Source: Rhodosorus marinus | Taxonomy: Eukaryota > Rhodophyta > Stylonematophyceae > Stylonematales > Stylonemataceae | Assembly: GCA_029953675.1 (NCBI GenBank) | Contig: JAMWBK010000003.1 | Location: forward strand, 1-64,000 | DNA: 64,000 nucleotides | Direction: 5' to 3' | Shown: positions 41,923 through 51,435 of the stretch, piece after piece | Layout of the letters: every line of letters begins with the position of its first letter | Numbering within the stretch: position 1 is the first letter of the stretch | The notes under the pieces: generated by a model | What the model was told of the DNA's origin: nothing | Seen by the model: the letters and a program-made list of their open reading frames with translations, nothing else | Databases searched by the model: none | Program-made: the position numbers and the translations under genes

Positions 41923-41930
41923 TATAAATA
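41923..41930 (+). promoter_or_regulatory. TATA box (TATAAATA)
   Basis: Canonical TATAAATA, 164 bp before the ATG at 42094, the best core-promoter motif in the window. It argues against using the upstream in-frame Met at 41956, which lies about where transcription would begin. Confidence 0.65.
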
Positions 41931-42093
41931 GAGCACTTGTCGATCTCTGGTCTGCTTGCACCCGGTGGTGAGGCAAGAAGGCTGCTGGGTTTGGCAATGT
42001 TTTCGGAGTGTAAGGAGAAAAGAGTATCTGGACGCCGAGGGAGTGGGGGGTTGGGAAGGATTTAGTTGGCGTAGTTTGAGCGTTGTGGACGAG

Positions 42094-42995
42094 ATGGTGA
42101 GAGTGGCCATCTTTTGTGTGTTCAGCCTGGCATTGCTGGGTATGGCGAGGTCCACCACGTGTTCTGATGAACCCGATTTCTCGCAATTTATTGCCTATAA
42201 TAGCAGTTATGACCTGGTCGACCGTGTTGGCGGGCGGTTCGGGGTGCTCAATGTGGCCGTGGAGGAGCGTCCAGACGCGAACTTCTTTAAAATGGATTTT
42301 ACTGCTTTGCCGGGCTTACTTCTGCGGAAAGTCAGGGTGGGCCTGTTCGCGTCTGGCGGGATAGATGTTGAGGGGAACAACAGATACACGAGGAGAAGGA
42401 ATTTTTCTAGGCTCAGCTCGGACCCAACTACAAATGAGGGGTCACTTAGGATAAAGGCCAGCGAGATCCCGGTGCTCGCGCCCGACATCACCTGCTGTGG
42501 AGCCCAGCTTGATTTTTACGCGTTCGCTCTGGTCCAACACCCGGGCGACTTTCCAGACGTGCGGGTGTTTATAAAACCGTCAGGTACTGACGTTTCATGC
42601 AGAGTGCCGAATCCGAAGAAACCGTTCCTGCAGATCTGCCCTATAGAAGCTTTCTGCACCACTTGCCTTCCGACCAAGTGCGAAATTCCGGGGACAAGCT
42701 CCCAATGCACGGAGCCCGAGTTGTTTACGGAAAAATGCCAACTGAATCAGGTTTGTCCACAGCTATTCTCTTGCCTCCGCTCTCGCGGACCACTTACCTA
42801 CGCCCAACACGCCAACCTATTTCTGAGTCTCAAACCTCTATGTGCTCACGTGCCTTTCAGAAAGGTATTCTTGACCCCTTGACAGGATTGTGTGGTTGCC
42901 AGCTCCTCAAGTGCCCCCTAGATCAGTGCATCGACTCCCATGCCTGTCTAAGCGTTTCAGCATTTCAACCACAGTGTCCTGTTAACATGGTATGA
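42094..42995 (+). CDS. Secreted Cys-rich family protein, at least two exons
   Basis: Exon 1 is 42094-42750 (219 codons), intron 42751-42860 (CAG|GTTTGT, TGCCTTTCAG acceptor), exon 2 42861-42995; phase 0. The start MVRVAIFCVFSLALLG is a signal peptide. The domain in exon 1 carries KVRVGLFASG, TRRRNFSRL and TCCGAQLDFYAFALV, then Cys-rich FCTTCLPTKCEI and SQCTEPELFTEKC. Exon 2 encodes one Cys module (PLTGLCGCQLLKCPLDQCID) like exon 2 of the 37.9-kb gene. An alternative donor at 42990 (ATG|GTATGA) and an acceptor at 43051-43053 would add a phase-0 exon to 43173 containing GGLCEC. This fits the module pattern but is unproven. Without the first splice, the frame stops at 42882. Confidence 0.75.
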
Positions 42996-43173
42996 AGGAA
43001 ACGTCATCACCAAGGAATCCCCCACCAAAGGGGTGACAAATCTCAACCTCCAGTTACACAAACGAATTTCTAAGAGCATAGCTTTTTCTGTCCGTGTTTC
43101 CCTGAAGGTTGCAACTCAAGGGCGTGGCGGCCTGTGTGAATGTATGTTGGGGGGCCCTGTAAGGCCGGAGTAA

Positions 43174-43655
43174 CCCCTGACTAACCTAATAGCATAGTTT
43201 TTGTTCCATCCCTTTGATATTGTTGGGTTTGTAAGAGGTGACGACCTGTTCATACGTACATCGGAAGTTGTCTGTGTGCTAGCTGTGTGCTTCTTCTAAG
43301 AGGAGACCGAGCTCTGTATAAATCAGGCTGTTACTATCCCAATTATCGTCATATATGATATGTAAATGAATGTATGCGCATTATATTAGATTAGGTATCA
43401 TGCATGAACGAGCAGCCCCAACGCGAATCCCACCCCGAATGCGAATCCCAGCCCGTCATCTTGGGTGACTAAAGCTAAGAGCTTGAACAATGGGTGCACT
43501 CCACCTCTGCCAGTGGACTATAAATTGTTCCTTTTGGCCTTATTCTCGCCGTGTCGCTTGGCACGCTCACACTTACGGATTTTCTCCCTAATTCGGCTCG
43601 CGGAAGCGAGCCTGCCAACCTCTCCTGCTCCACACCCACTTGGACAGTTTCGAAA
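43174..43655. other. Stretch without recognised gene
   Basis: 3' flank of the preceding gene and intergenic sequence. Short repeated words (GCGAATCCCA at about 43420 and 43440) are the only structure noticed. Confidence 0.4.
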
Positions 43656-43705
43656 CGAATGGTTTAATCGGAGGCTGAAAAAAAAAACCCGAGGGGAAAA
43701 AAAGA

Positions 43706-45981
43706 CTAAGCGCGGCGAAGTACTCGCGCCTCCAACATCAAAGCGGCATTCATGCGCCACAGCAGGAAACTTAAGCGGGTAAACAACGATTGAAGACGGT
43801 CAGGGCGTTCGCGGAACAACTCCCGAAGCCAGCGAGAACCAACAGAGTCCATGAACCCAAAGCACTCAATGATCAGGGGTACCAAGCGATGTGCTAGTGC
43901 CGAAGCACGAACACCAGGGGAAGACAAAGCCCCCGCGTATTTGATCTCTTTGCGGCGTCTCATGCTGGCGGCGGCAGATCCACGGCGCTCCCCCGCAGCC
44001 GGGAGATAACGACTAGCTTGAGGGTTAGGAACAGCAAGATCAACGTATGTGGTACGGCGGCTGTCGTCACAGGTGATCACCAGGTCGGCTACACGGCGTT
44101 CATCATTTTGAAAGTCCGCGACGGGTAAAGGTTTCTCACGTTCGATTTCCAGACCGGCTTGCCGGACTATAGGCCGAAGTTCCCGGTATAACAGGTTCAA
44201 GATCCGTGTATGGCGGCGGGTTCGAGCACCTTTCACCGCCGGGCAACTAGCGAGCAGGTGGGCGCCAAAATCTGCGTTGTCTTCAGTCTGAGAGCAGAGG
44301 GGGCACGACGAACCCATCTCGTACGGCCAAGGGGGCTGATGTAAGCCGAGGTATAAGCGCAGTGAAGTACGCACTTTGTAATCCGACAGTGTGAGTGGCG
44401 GAAAGGCTGGTACGGTCATGAGCCACTGAGAGCTAATAACCCCTCCAAGACTACGTAGGCGGGCGCGAGCGCGAGAAGATGAGACCATCTGCGCGAGGAG
44501 TCGGCCATATGCAGCACGGTGCAAGTCCCAAGAAAGGATATTTTGCAGCGCATCCGTGCGTGCTTGAGCTCGGCTCCCAGCGCGCTGGGAATCATCAGGA
44601 GGATCAACTGGAACTTCTTCTTCTGCGGCAACCACTGGGTCAATCTCCCCTAGAACAGGTTCAGGCGCAGGACGAATCCCCGGGGTGGAGCCTCGAGAGC
44701 GGTCAAATACAGCTCGCCAGTCAGGAAGACGGGGTTGAACGGTTTCGGGGAGACTAGTACAGGAATTCAGGGCGGTTTGGAGCTCCAGAAACAAGTCTTG
44801 GGCGCTTTCCGGTACGCTGGGAAGCAAGACACCCCGCGAGAGGCTCGCCATCAAATTGCGGAACTTCGAGATACCCAAGCTGGTCAAAGTGGGAAGTGCG
44901 GTTCCCCAGGCCCCTACTGCGGCTGCAGGTTGGACCACAACACGATTGCTGAGGCCCAGTCCCCCCAATCGCAATGGGAGGCCTACCTGGGCGCGCACAA
45001 CATCACAGGTGGGTCGCGGCAGAGCGCTCAGCTCTTCATCGAGAAAATACCCCAGGTCACGGAAACTTTCAGCATCCGCACGAGTGGCCAACCACCGGCC
45101 CCAATGAGTTGGAAGTGAGCGAAGCCAATAGGTTAACCGCTGACTGCAACAATACCGAAACAGCAACAACGAGCACTGGAGAAAGCCCGGAGGGAGCCGT
45201 CGAAGCTCTGCAACCAGCTGTCTGTGCTTACCGAGGAGCTGCAGCAACTCGCCTTCAACGAAGGACGGCGACCCGTAGGGGATGCCTAAGTGGACAAAAC
45301 CATCCGGTCTCCAAATATCCTGGAACGACGCAGGTACCTGCTGCTCTTGTGCAGCTACACCTCCCCAGTAGAACGATTCGTGATGATTAACTTCCAAGTC
45401 CCCCCGCGAAGCCAAGGAGCGGAGACTATCATAAGCGAGCGCTAGAGTATCAGGGGGCACAGGAGGCACACGTCGTCGTGGTATGCAACCGTACGAACCT
45501 GCGGGAATTCGGAGCGAAGACAAAGCAAGACGAGTTGTAGTCCACAGGCATGTAGGAAAGGGGACAAGGGATCACAAGAGAGAGAAGCGAAATAAAGACG
45601 TTCGAGGTCCTCAAAGTCGCCGGAAAGGAACATTTGCAGTTTTCGGCGAGGGTGGACCCGGCGAGGATGTGGGTTGAGGGGGACGGTAGAGGAGGTGAGC
45701 ACGAGACGGGGAAAAAAGAACAAGAGTTCCCAGCGAAGGGAGCAGTGAGGGTTCGCGGCGACCTGCTGCCAGAGAAAATCCAACACCAATCCTAGGGGCT
45801 TATGAAGTCGACGAGGGAGCCGTACGGCCGTGATCTGACGACAAAGGGGAAGGGAACCGTCCGGGTAGGAGGCGACAAGATGAGAAAACCACGAGAGAAC
45901 ACGCTCATGCCAGGCTGAGCGGTCACTGGTAAACAGGGGTAGACGGGACGACACGCACGCGGAGGAGGAAGACTCAGACAT
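43706..45981 (-). pseudogene. LINE-B ORF2, internally deleted and frameshifted
   Basis: Starts MSESSSSACV at 45981, overlapping the ORF1 stop by ATGTCTGA. N-terminal residues to GDFEDLERLYFASL match LINE-A FLKGDFEVLQRSYLASS. The next residues are CDPLSPFLHACGLQLVLL (motif B) and VAYHDDVCLL (motif C, YHDD kept), so motifs 1 to A are gone (junction near 45575). A one-base shift in a G-run near 45456 moves the rest to the frame 43706-45523. This contains the CCHC knuckle CPLC-x11-H-x4-C (about 44270-44310), the endonuclease-like VADLVIT...TTYVDLAVPNP, a KEIKYAG patch and the C-terminal WLRELFRERPDRL region. Confidence 0.85.
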
Positions 45982-47270
45982 CGGGCCTCCCCTCAGTCGG
46001 GAAGGCAGATCGAATATCCGGAGGAGGTGCCTCGGAGGGAGGCTCAGGAGCCGCACGACGCTTACTTGGGGGGCGCACGAAGGTACAAAAAGACCTGAAG
46101 AAGGTAGACACAGGGTTTTCAGCAGCGGAGTCTTGACTGAGGGTGTCCAGAGCCAGCGGATTCGGAGAGGCCGATGGTGCTTCTGCCATGTCGGTGTCAC
46201 GAGCCTCGGAGACAGGGCGAGGGGAGGAAGGGTGCTCAAGAGTCGGCTGCAGAAGGTCAAATGCAGGGTGGGCTTCCAGCAGGGTGGCCTCAGTGGAGAG
46301 GAAGGCCTCTAGCGCGGTGCGGAGGACCCCGCGAGGAGGAAAACGCGCGAAGAGGCTCGCCTGTATGCGCGAGAGCCGCGCCGCATGAGTGTGTAGCGCG
46401 ACAACCGAAGCCCGCGAGGCATCCAGGTTTTGCAAGGCCGACGGAGGAACCCAGCCGGCGTCAAAACGATCGAACTCGACAAACAAAGAGACATGAGGAC
46501 GAGTCAGTATCATGTTGGCCAGAGCAGAGCGCTGGGGCGCGGGGGTGGTTACAAGCGATTGAAGGAACTGGTAAGCCGAGTCAGTAACAAGAAAACAGGC
46601 ATGAGGGCCCGTGAAGTCCACATATAGGAATTCAGACGGGGCGACCCCAAGGAGGAAGCCATGGTGTCGCGAAAATCGCGGTAGTGGACGGGCGCGCGGC
46701 CCCGACCACGAGAGGGGGTCTGGGGACGCACGTTCGTCATCCAAACAAAGTGGAACGGAGATAGTTGGCGAGAAGAGTCAATAGGGATGTGTTGTGGCAT
46801 CATACGCACCATTGCCGTCGTGCGTTGTTCAGAAGAGCCCCTGCGCAGGACCTGCGAATAGGTCGCACGTGGGGCACTGGAGGGAGCAGGATTCGGGCCC
46901 GACGCGGGCCCAGGAGGCGTCTGTCCTTGAATAGGGGTAGGCCAGTCGGAATCAGGAATGACCGGAGCGGAGCGCTCGGGTCGGGTGGAGGCAGGCCCCG
47001 CTGTACCGTGCGGATCCGCGGGGACGGGCACCGGGGGTATGGGGCAGGCGCGGAGGCGGAGAAGCGCTCCAAATAGGCGATCAGCAGGGGCAGGCGGTGT
47101 TCCTGGGAAGCAGTCACAAGAGGACTCGTCAGTTTCGAGCAGATCCCATGGGCTAACTCGTCAGCGCAGTCCGTGAGGGTGGCCGCGGTACTAAACCCGC
47201 CCACGCTGAGCTCCACGCGCGCTGAGAGAACGGCTCCGTCCGCCGGAATGGGTGGGGAAACCCCAACCAT
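45974..47270 (-). pseudogene. LINE-B ORF1, frameshifted
   Basis: Begins MVGVSPPIPADG at 47270, equivalent to the LINE-A ORF1 start. It continues in three overlapping frames (breaks between about 46800-47030 and 46549-46744) through TYSQVLRRGSSEQRTTAMVRM, FVWMTNVRPQT, YRDFRDTMASSLG and FLVTDSAYQFLQSLV. These are the same landmarks as LINE-A ORF1. It ends TEGRPDV at 45974. Confidence 0.8.
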
Positions 47271-47500
47271 AACGATTGGAAGGTGTGAAAAACCGATTCC
47301 CCCACGAAACCCCCAAAAAGAGAACTTGTTCCCAACGTTTGCAACCAAAGAAAAACCACCACGACCTCCAAGGGGCGCTAGCAACCCCCAGCACGCACCA
47401 CACCACTAGAAGATGCGGGGGAAAGGCTGCAGAAAGAAGCGCCTCCCACCGAAGAACACAATTGCGACTCAAAACCACCAAACAGTTGAGGTACCCAACT

Positions 47501-47774
47501 TGATATGTTCCTGCTAAAGCACTTTATTAAGAGTACAGTTTAGTGAGCGACGACTCATTCCCTACCAAAACGAGAGGGTTTGCCCCAGAAGCGGACCGCC
47601 CTTCATACAGGTCCTTTTCATATACGCCCTGGAACTGGCTCTTGAAGATCTCACCGCGGATTGGAAGCACCTTTTCAACCAGTTAATTCGGACGAGAATC
47701 GATCAAAGTTTAGTTACTTCAGGGAGAAGCCATGGGGACGCAATGAGGCCGTCGTGTAGGCTACTGAGCGCTAA
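47501..47774 (+). other. Weak LINE-A-like traces
   Basis: Scattered similarity to LINE-A ORF2 (for example AGAAGCCATGGGGACGCAAT at 47729, like CTGTTATGGGGACGAGCTGA in copy 1). No frame is kept and boundaries cannot be set. Confidence 0.35.
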
Positions 47775-48390
47775 GTTTGCAACAAGCCCCTTCGCATTCT
47801 AATCGCCCTTCCTTTTGCCAAGGGTGTGGCAGCCGTATCGACGGATGTGGGTACCATTTTCTGGGCTCTCCCGGACTGCTGTGAGGTCATCGCGCGAAGA
47901 GACACACGCGCCTGAAATACATCCTGAGCTAACACCTGACAAGAGTCTCTACACAGTCGAGGTGGAATCGGCGCTTCCTAATACACCCTTCGCAACCACC
48001 TCTATTCTTTGCATCGCAGATCTCCTGATCTCGGACGCAGCCCCCAGACGCTCAGCATATGTGGACCTCGCCCTGTCACTTGCCCCGTGTCCGGTACTAA
48101 TCTCCCTTCTGCCGCTCTCCGCAGGTGGGCAGCGGCTTCCGTACCTCGCCGGGTAAAGGAACGACGGTACGCTGAGAGCATGGCCAGTCTTCCCGGGAAG
48201 AGGGCCAGTCTCACAGGTTCCAGCCTTTCATTGTGGAAACCTTTGGGCACCCGGAGAAGTCAAGCTCGGAGTGGCTACGTAAGTGTTTCGCAGAATATCC
48301 TGAAGAATATCTGGTGCTCCTCCGCCGTTCAAGTATTGCACTCTGGCGGTATTCTAGCAACATGCTCGCCAACGCGCGTCACTGCCGCGC
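47775..48390 (+). mobile_element. Diverged LINE-A relative, C-terminal fragment
   Basis: Plus-strand ORF2 end: CCHC knuckle (CQGCGSRIDGCGYHF across frames), a polypeptide CIADLLISDAAPRRSAYVDL with the conserved D-x14-D, then RYAESMASLPG and FGHPEKSSSEWLRKCF. Frame breaks include a stop near 47881. It is truncated at 48390, where LINE-B sequence starts. Confidence 0.75.
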
Positions 48391-48701
48391 GACCCGAACA
48401 GCTGTCGGTCCTGTTTTTGCCGTACTTGATCCTGTGGTTGCTGAGAAAGCAGAAGTCCCTCATGATCCTCCAGATGGTGGACCGAGCTCTGCGAGTCACG
48501 TCTCCGCACGCACGGATGCATTGCAAAACCCACGCTTTCTTGGGACTTGCATCGTGCTGCCTACGGCCGACTCCTTCCGCAGATGGTCTCCTCTTTCTGA
48601 GATCGCGCCCGCCGGCGTAGCCTTGGAGGGTGTATCAGCTCACAGTGGCTCATGAGCGTCCCCGCTTTTCCGCCACTCATACTGACAGATTTCGAAGTGC
48701 G
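48391..48701 (+). mobile_element. LINE-B fragment hosting the Copia insertion, left part
   Basis: Encodes VLDPVVAEKAEVPHDPPD and DALQNPRFLGTCIVLPTADS, matching LINE-B ORF2 just before the knuckle. It stops at GTGCG (48697-48701), the target site of the Copia element, and resumes at 51007. Confidence 0.8.
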
Positions 48702-48730
48702 TGTTGCTTTTGCGGTGAGCAAAAGCAACA

Positions 48731-48747
48731 TTGGGTTATGAGCCCAG
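48731..48747 (+). promoter_or_regulatory. Primer-binding site, initiator tRNA-Met anticodon-arm type
   Basis: TTGGGTTATGAGCCCAG starts directly after the 5' LTR remnant. Its complement, CTGGGCTCATAACCCAA, contains CAT within CTCATAA flanked by GGG/CCC, as in the anticodon arm of eukaryotic initiator tRNA-Met, and not the tRNA 3' end. Priming from an internal tRNA-Met fragment is known for Drosophila copia. Confidence 0.75.
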
Positions 48748-48768
48748 AGTTCGAGACTAGGATACAAA

Positions 48769-48939
48769 ATGATTTCTGAGGAAAGGCAGTTGACACCTAG
48801 ACTGGCAGAGGTAAACTATCCCGAGTGGTGCTTCCGGATAAAGAGGGCAGCCACCAAGCGGGGGCCGGCGGTCCTGGAGGCGCTGACGGACGGCGTGCAA
48901 CACGCAGCGGAACCGCCATCCTCAATCACGAGATCCTAA
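48769..48939 (+). pseudogene. Copia gag, N-terminal remnant
   Basis: 56 codons from ATG to TAA (MISEERQLTPRLAEVNYPEW... then CFRIKRA). The tryptophan-containing start followed by a basic helix is typical of Copia gag N-termini. It ends at a stop soon after, where the deletion to pol begins. Confidence 0.5.
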
Positions 48940-49023
48940 CAAGGAGAACACACCCCGGAAAAGGTCAAGAGTCCGGAGGTAAGAACAAGTACCAGAACAA
49001 CGCGGAGACCGAACTGGTTTACT

Positions 49024-50695
49024 GTGAGTCAGCTGGAGGCGCTACGCGCAGAAGCGGTAGATCCAGACACATACCTCGAAGCCGTCAATGGCGTTGACGG
49101 AAGGGAGTGGAGAGATTCTGTGGACAAGGAGCTTGAGGTATTGAAACGATCAGGTACCTGGCAGTTCTCGGAGGTGCCGGAAGGAAGGAGACCACTGGCA
49201 ACAAAGTGGGTCTTCACCACGAAGAAGGATGCCTGGGGGAAACCCACCAAACGGAAGGCAAGGTTAGTGGCAAAGGGATTTTTACAAAGGCCCGGCGTGG
49301 ATTACATGGAACTATACGCACCAGTAGTCCGATGCAGCAGCCTTCGGCTCCTACTCTCCGTTGTGGTTCAGAGTAAGTTACATTTAAGGCAGTTCGACAT
49401 CGAGGCTGCATACCTCCACGGGAAATTGGAGGAAGAACTGTACCTTCAACTTCCAGAAGGAGTATCACCACCAGGTAAGATGAGAAGGACGGCGTTGAGA
49501 TTGATTAAGGCCATCTACGGCCTGAAGCAAGCTGGGAGAGTATGGAATCAAACCCCTTGACAAAGTAGTCAGGAGAATGGGTCTTCAACCCACGAAACTG
49601 GAGCCTTGTGTGTATCTGAATGAGGAGCGTACACTGTACATCTCAGTGTACGTTGGCTATGCTAGTAAAGTCTAGTTATTAGTTCATCTTCACGCCTTGC
49701 GTAGCGCTTCAGGCTATGCTAGTAAAGTCCAGTAAAGTCCAGTGTACGTGGACGATCTTATCATGGCAGCACCGGACAGTAAGGACATCGATCGCGCCAT
49801 AGAGCTCATCAAGGCTCACTTCCCGGTGAAGGCACTAGGCGAGGTCAGAGACTTGTTGGGCGTGAGATTATCGTACGACAGGGAACTGGGTGTGCTGAAG
49901 CTAAGCCAGCCTGGACTATCTCAGCGAGTCTACAACGAAGCTGGCGTAGGTCGATTTGTTAGTACACCCCTCGACGCAGGAAGCGTGGTCGGTGCGGATG
50001 ACGGAAAGGAAATACGACAAGCGGGTCAGTATCGAGCTCTTGTGGGAAAGGTGATGTATCTGGCAACAATGACCCGACCGGATCTCAGCTACGCGGTGAG
50101 GTACCTGGCACAATCCTCAGCGTCCCCGACTCAACGGAGATGGAAAAGCCTGATGCACCTGTGCAGATATATTGGCGCAACGGCCAATGCGGAGCTGACG
50201 TACAGGACTACTTCGACGCCTGAAGTCGTCAGCTACAGCGACGCGAGCTTCGGACACGAGCAAGGCAGGACATCTGTCACAGGCTACACAACATTGTATG
50301 GGGGAAACCTAATTAGCTGGGGGTCGAAAAAGCAGAGCATCGTAGCGCAGTCGACCTGTGAGGCGGAACTCATTGCAGCAAACGAAGGGGGACGATTCTC
50401 GGTATGGGCAGATAACCTACTACATGAGTTAGGCGAGGTGACAGAAGCACCTCTGATGAAAGTGGACAACAGCGGGGTCTTGGCGTTAGTAACGACCAAA
50501 GGAGTGACTCCGAGAACAAAACACTTGGAGATCAAGCAACTGTGGCTACAAGATCAAATTCAACGGGGGAGCGTGAGAATAGAGTACTGTCCTACGGAAT
50601 ACATGATCGCTGACCACCTGACGAAGACGGTCACCGGCAAACGACTGAGGGAGCTCACAAAGTTATGTGGATTAGAGTTGGTTGGATCCGCCTGA
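49024..50695 (+). pseudogene. Copia pol: reverse transcriptase and RNase H
   Basis: The first frame (49024-49560) has EWRDSVDKELEVL, TKWVFTTKKD, QFDIEAAYLHGKLEEELYLQ and LIKAIYGLKQAGRVWNQ, the standard Copia RT order. A one-base excess in a C-run at about 49553 causes a stop. The second frame (49742-50695) resumes at the active site VDDLIMAAP (YVDD) and runs through TRPDLSYAVRYLAQ and RNase H (SYSDASFG, STCEAELIA), to the end ADHLTKTVTGKRL. Inserted LINE sequence splits YVDD between the two parts. Confidence 0.9.
49654..49739 (+). mobile_element. 86-bp LINE-A tail-only insertion in Copia RT
   Basis: Flanked by CAGTGTACGT on both sides (49644-49653 and 49740-49749). The insert is two joined LINE-A tail pieces: GGCTATGCTAGTAAAGTC, then TTATTAGTTCATC... 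to GCTATGCTAG and two TAAAGTCC units. It contains no coding sequence. Removal restores the Copia frame at YVDD. Confidence 0.9.
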
Positions 50696-51011
50696 GGGGG
50701 AGGATGTTGGATCAGCAGCAGTCAAGCATCAAATCTGAGCAAGTCACAGGGGAGGAATTGTCCGTGGGTACAAACAGGTTCGGATTGTAAGCAGCATGAT
50801 ATGGGTACAAACCAGTTCTAGGTTGTCAGTCGTTAGGCCTAGAGTTGCTTGGGTATCGTTGACCTGCCTTGTTAGGACTTGACAGGTATTTGAGAGTTGG
50901 TTTCACCTTGTAGTCGATGGGATAGCTTGAAGTAAAAGATGACCAAAGAGGTCCAAAGGTTATCCAGAAATCAGTAGTCTGAAATTTGCGGTGAGCAGAA
51001 GCAACAGTGCG

Positions 51012-51118
51012 CACTTCTTTACGTTTACACCTCGGTTTGGAGCAGCCGCCCTGGGCTTCCCGAGATCGCGCCCGCCTGCGTAGTCTTCGAGGGTGTATCA
51101 GCTGGTTTTATTCGCGTA
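51012..51118 (+). mobile_element. LINE-B fragment, right of the Copia insertion, plus a second scrap
   Basis: CACTTCTTTACGTTTACACC continues the host LINE-B reading (VRTSLRLYL) interrupted at 48701. It is followed at about 51060 by another, separate LINE-B piece (GATCGCGCCCGCCTGCGTAG), after which the A2 tail begins. Confidence 0.7.
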
Positions 51119-51435
51119 GCCTAAAGCGCCACGCAAAGCATGAAAGGGAACTAAGAACTAGGTAGGGAAGCGTGCAAGCCCAAGCGTCAATGGCGCGCCT
51201 CGGCAAGCATGCTGCTCGAATATCGCCACAGAGAGACACTTAAACCCCGCTAAAGTTCCAAGTATTCAACAGGATGCTCAGTAAAACATTTCCGCAACCA
51301 CTCCAAACCCGAGTTCTCCACGTGACCAAGGCTTTACGCAATGAAAGGCTTGAACCGGTGGCAGCGACCCTCAGCGCGAGGCACACTGGACTTTACTAGC
51401 ATAGCCTGAAGCGCTACGCAAGGCGTGAAGATGAA

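Larger units (their letters stand above)
43656..47500 (-). mobile_element. LINE-B, both ends present, RT core partly deleted
   Basis: Longest LINE-B copy: 3' terminus GGTTTAATCGGAGGC at 43660, ORF2, ORF1 and a 5' UTR to about 47500 (TTTTGAGTCGC, GGGAGGCGCTTC). The N-terminal part of ORF2 joins directly to RT motif B, so about 230 residues are missing against LINE-A. It could move only with enzyme from another copy. Confidence 0.85.
48702..51006 (+). mobile_element. Copia-type LTR retrotransposon, internally deleted
   Basis: Flanked by the 5-bp duplication GTGCG (48697-48701 and 51007-51011). The 5' LTR is reduced to 29 bp (48702-48730, TG...CA). Then follow a primer-binding site (48731-48747), a short gag start, part of pol (RT and RNase H), a polypurine tract (GAGGGGGAGGA, 50694-50704) and a 302-bp 3' LTR (50705-51006, TGTTGG...CAACA). 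The rest of gag, protease and integrase are absent. An 86-bp LINE-A tail is inserted in the RT active-site codons. Confidence 0.9.

Noticed and set aside
41956-42093. Upstream Met extending the 42.1-kb protein by 46 residues
   Set aside because: It would bury the signal peptide and lies about 30 bp after the TATA box, around the expected transcription start.
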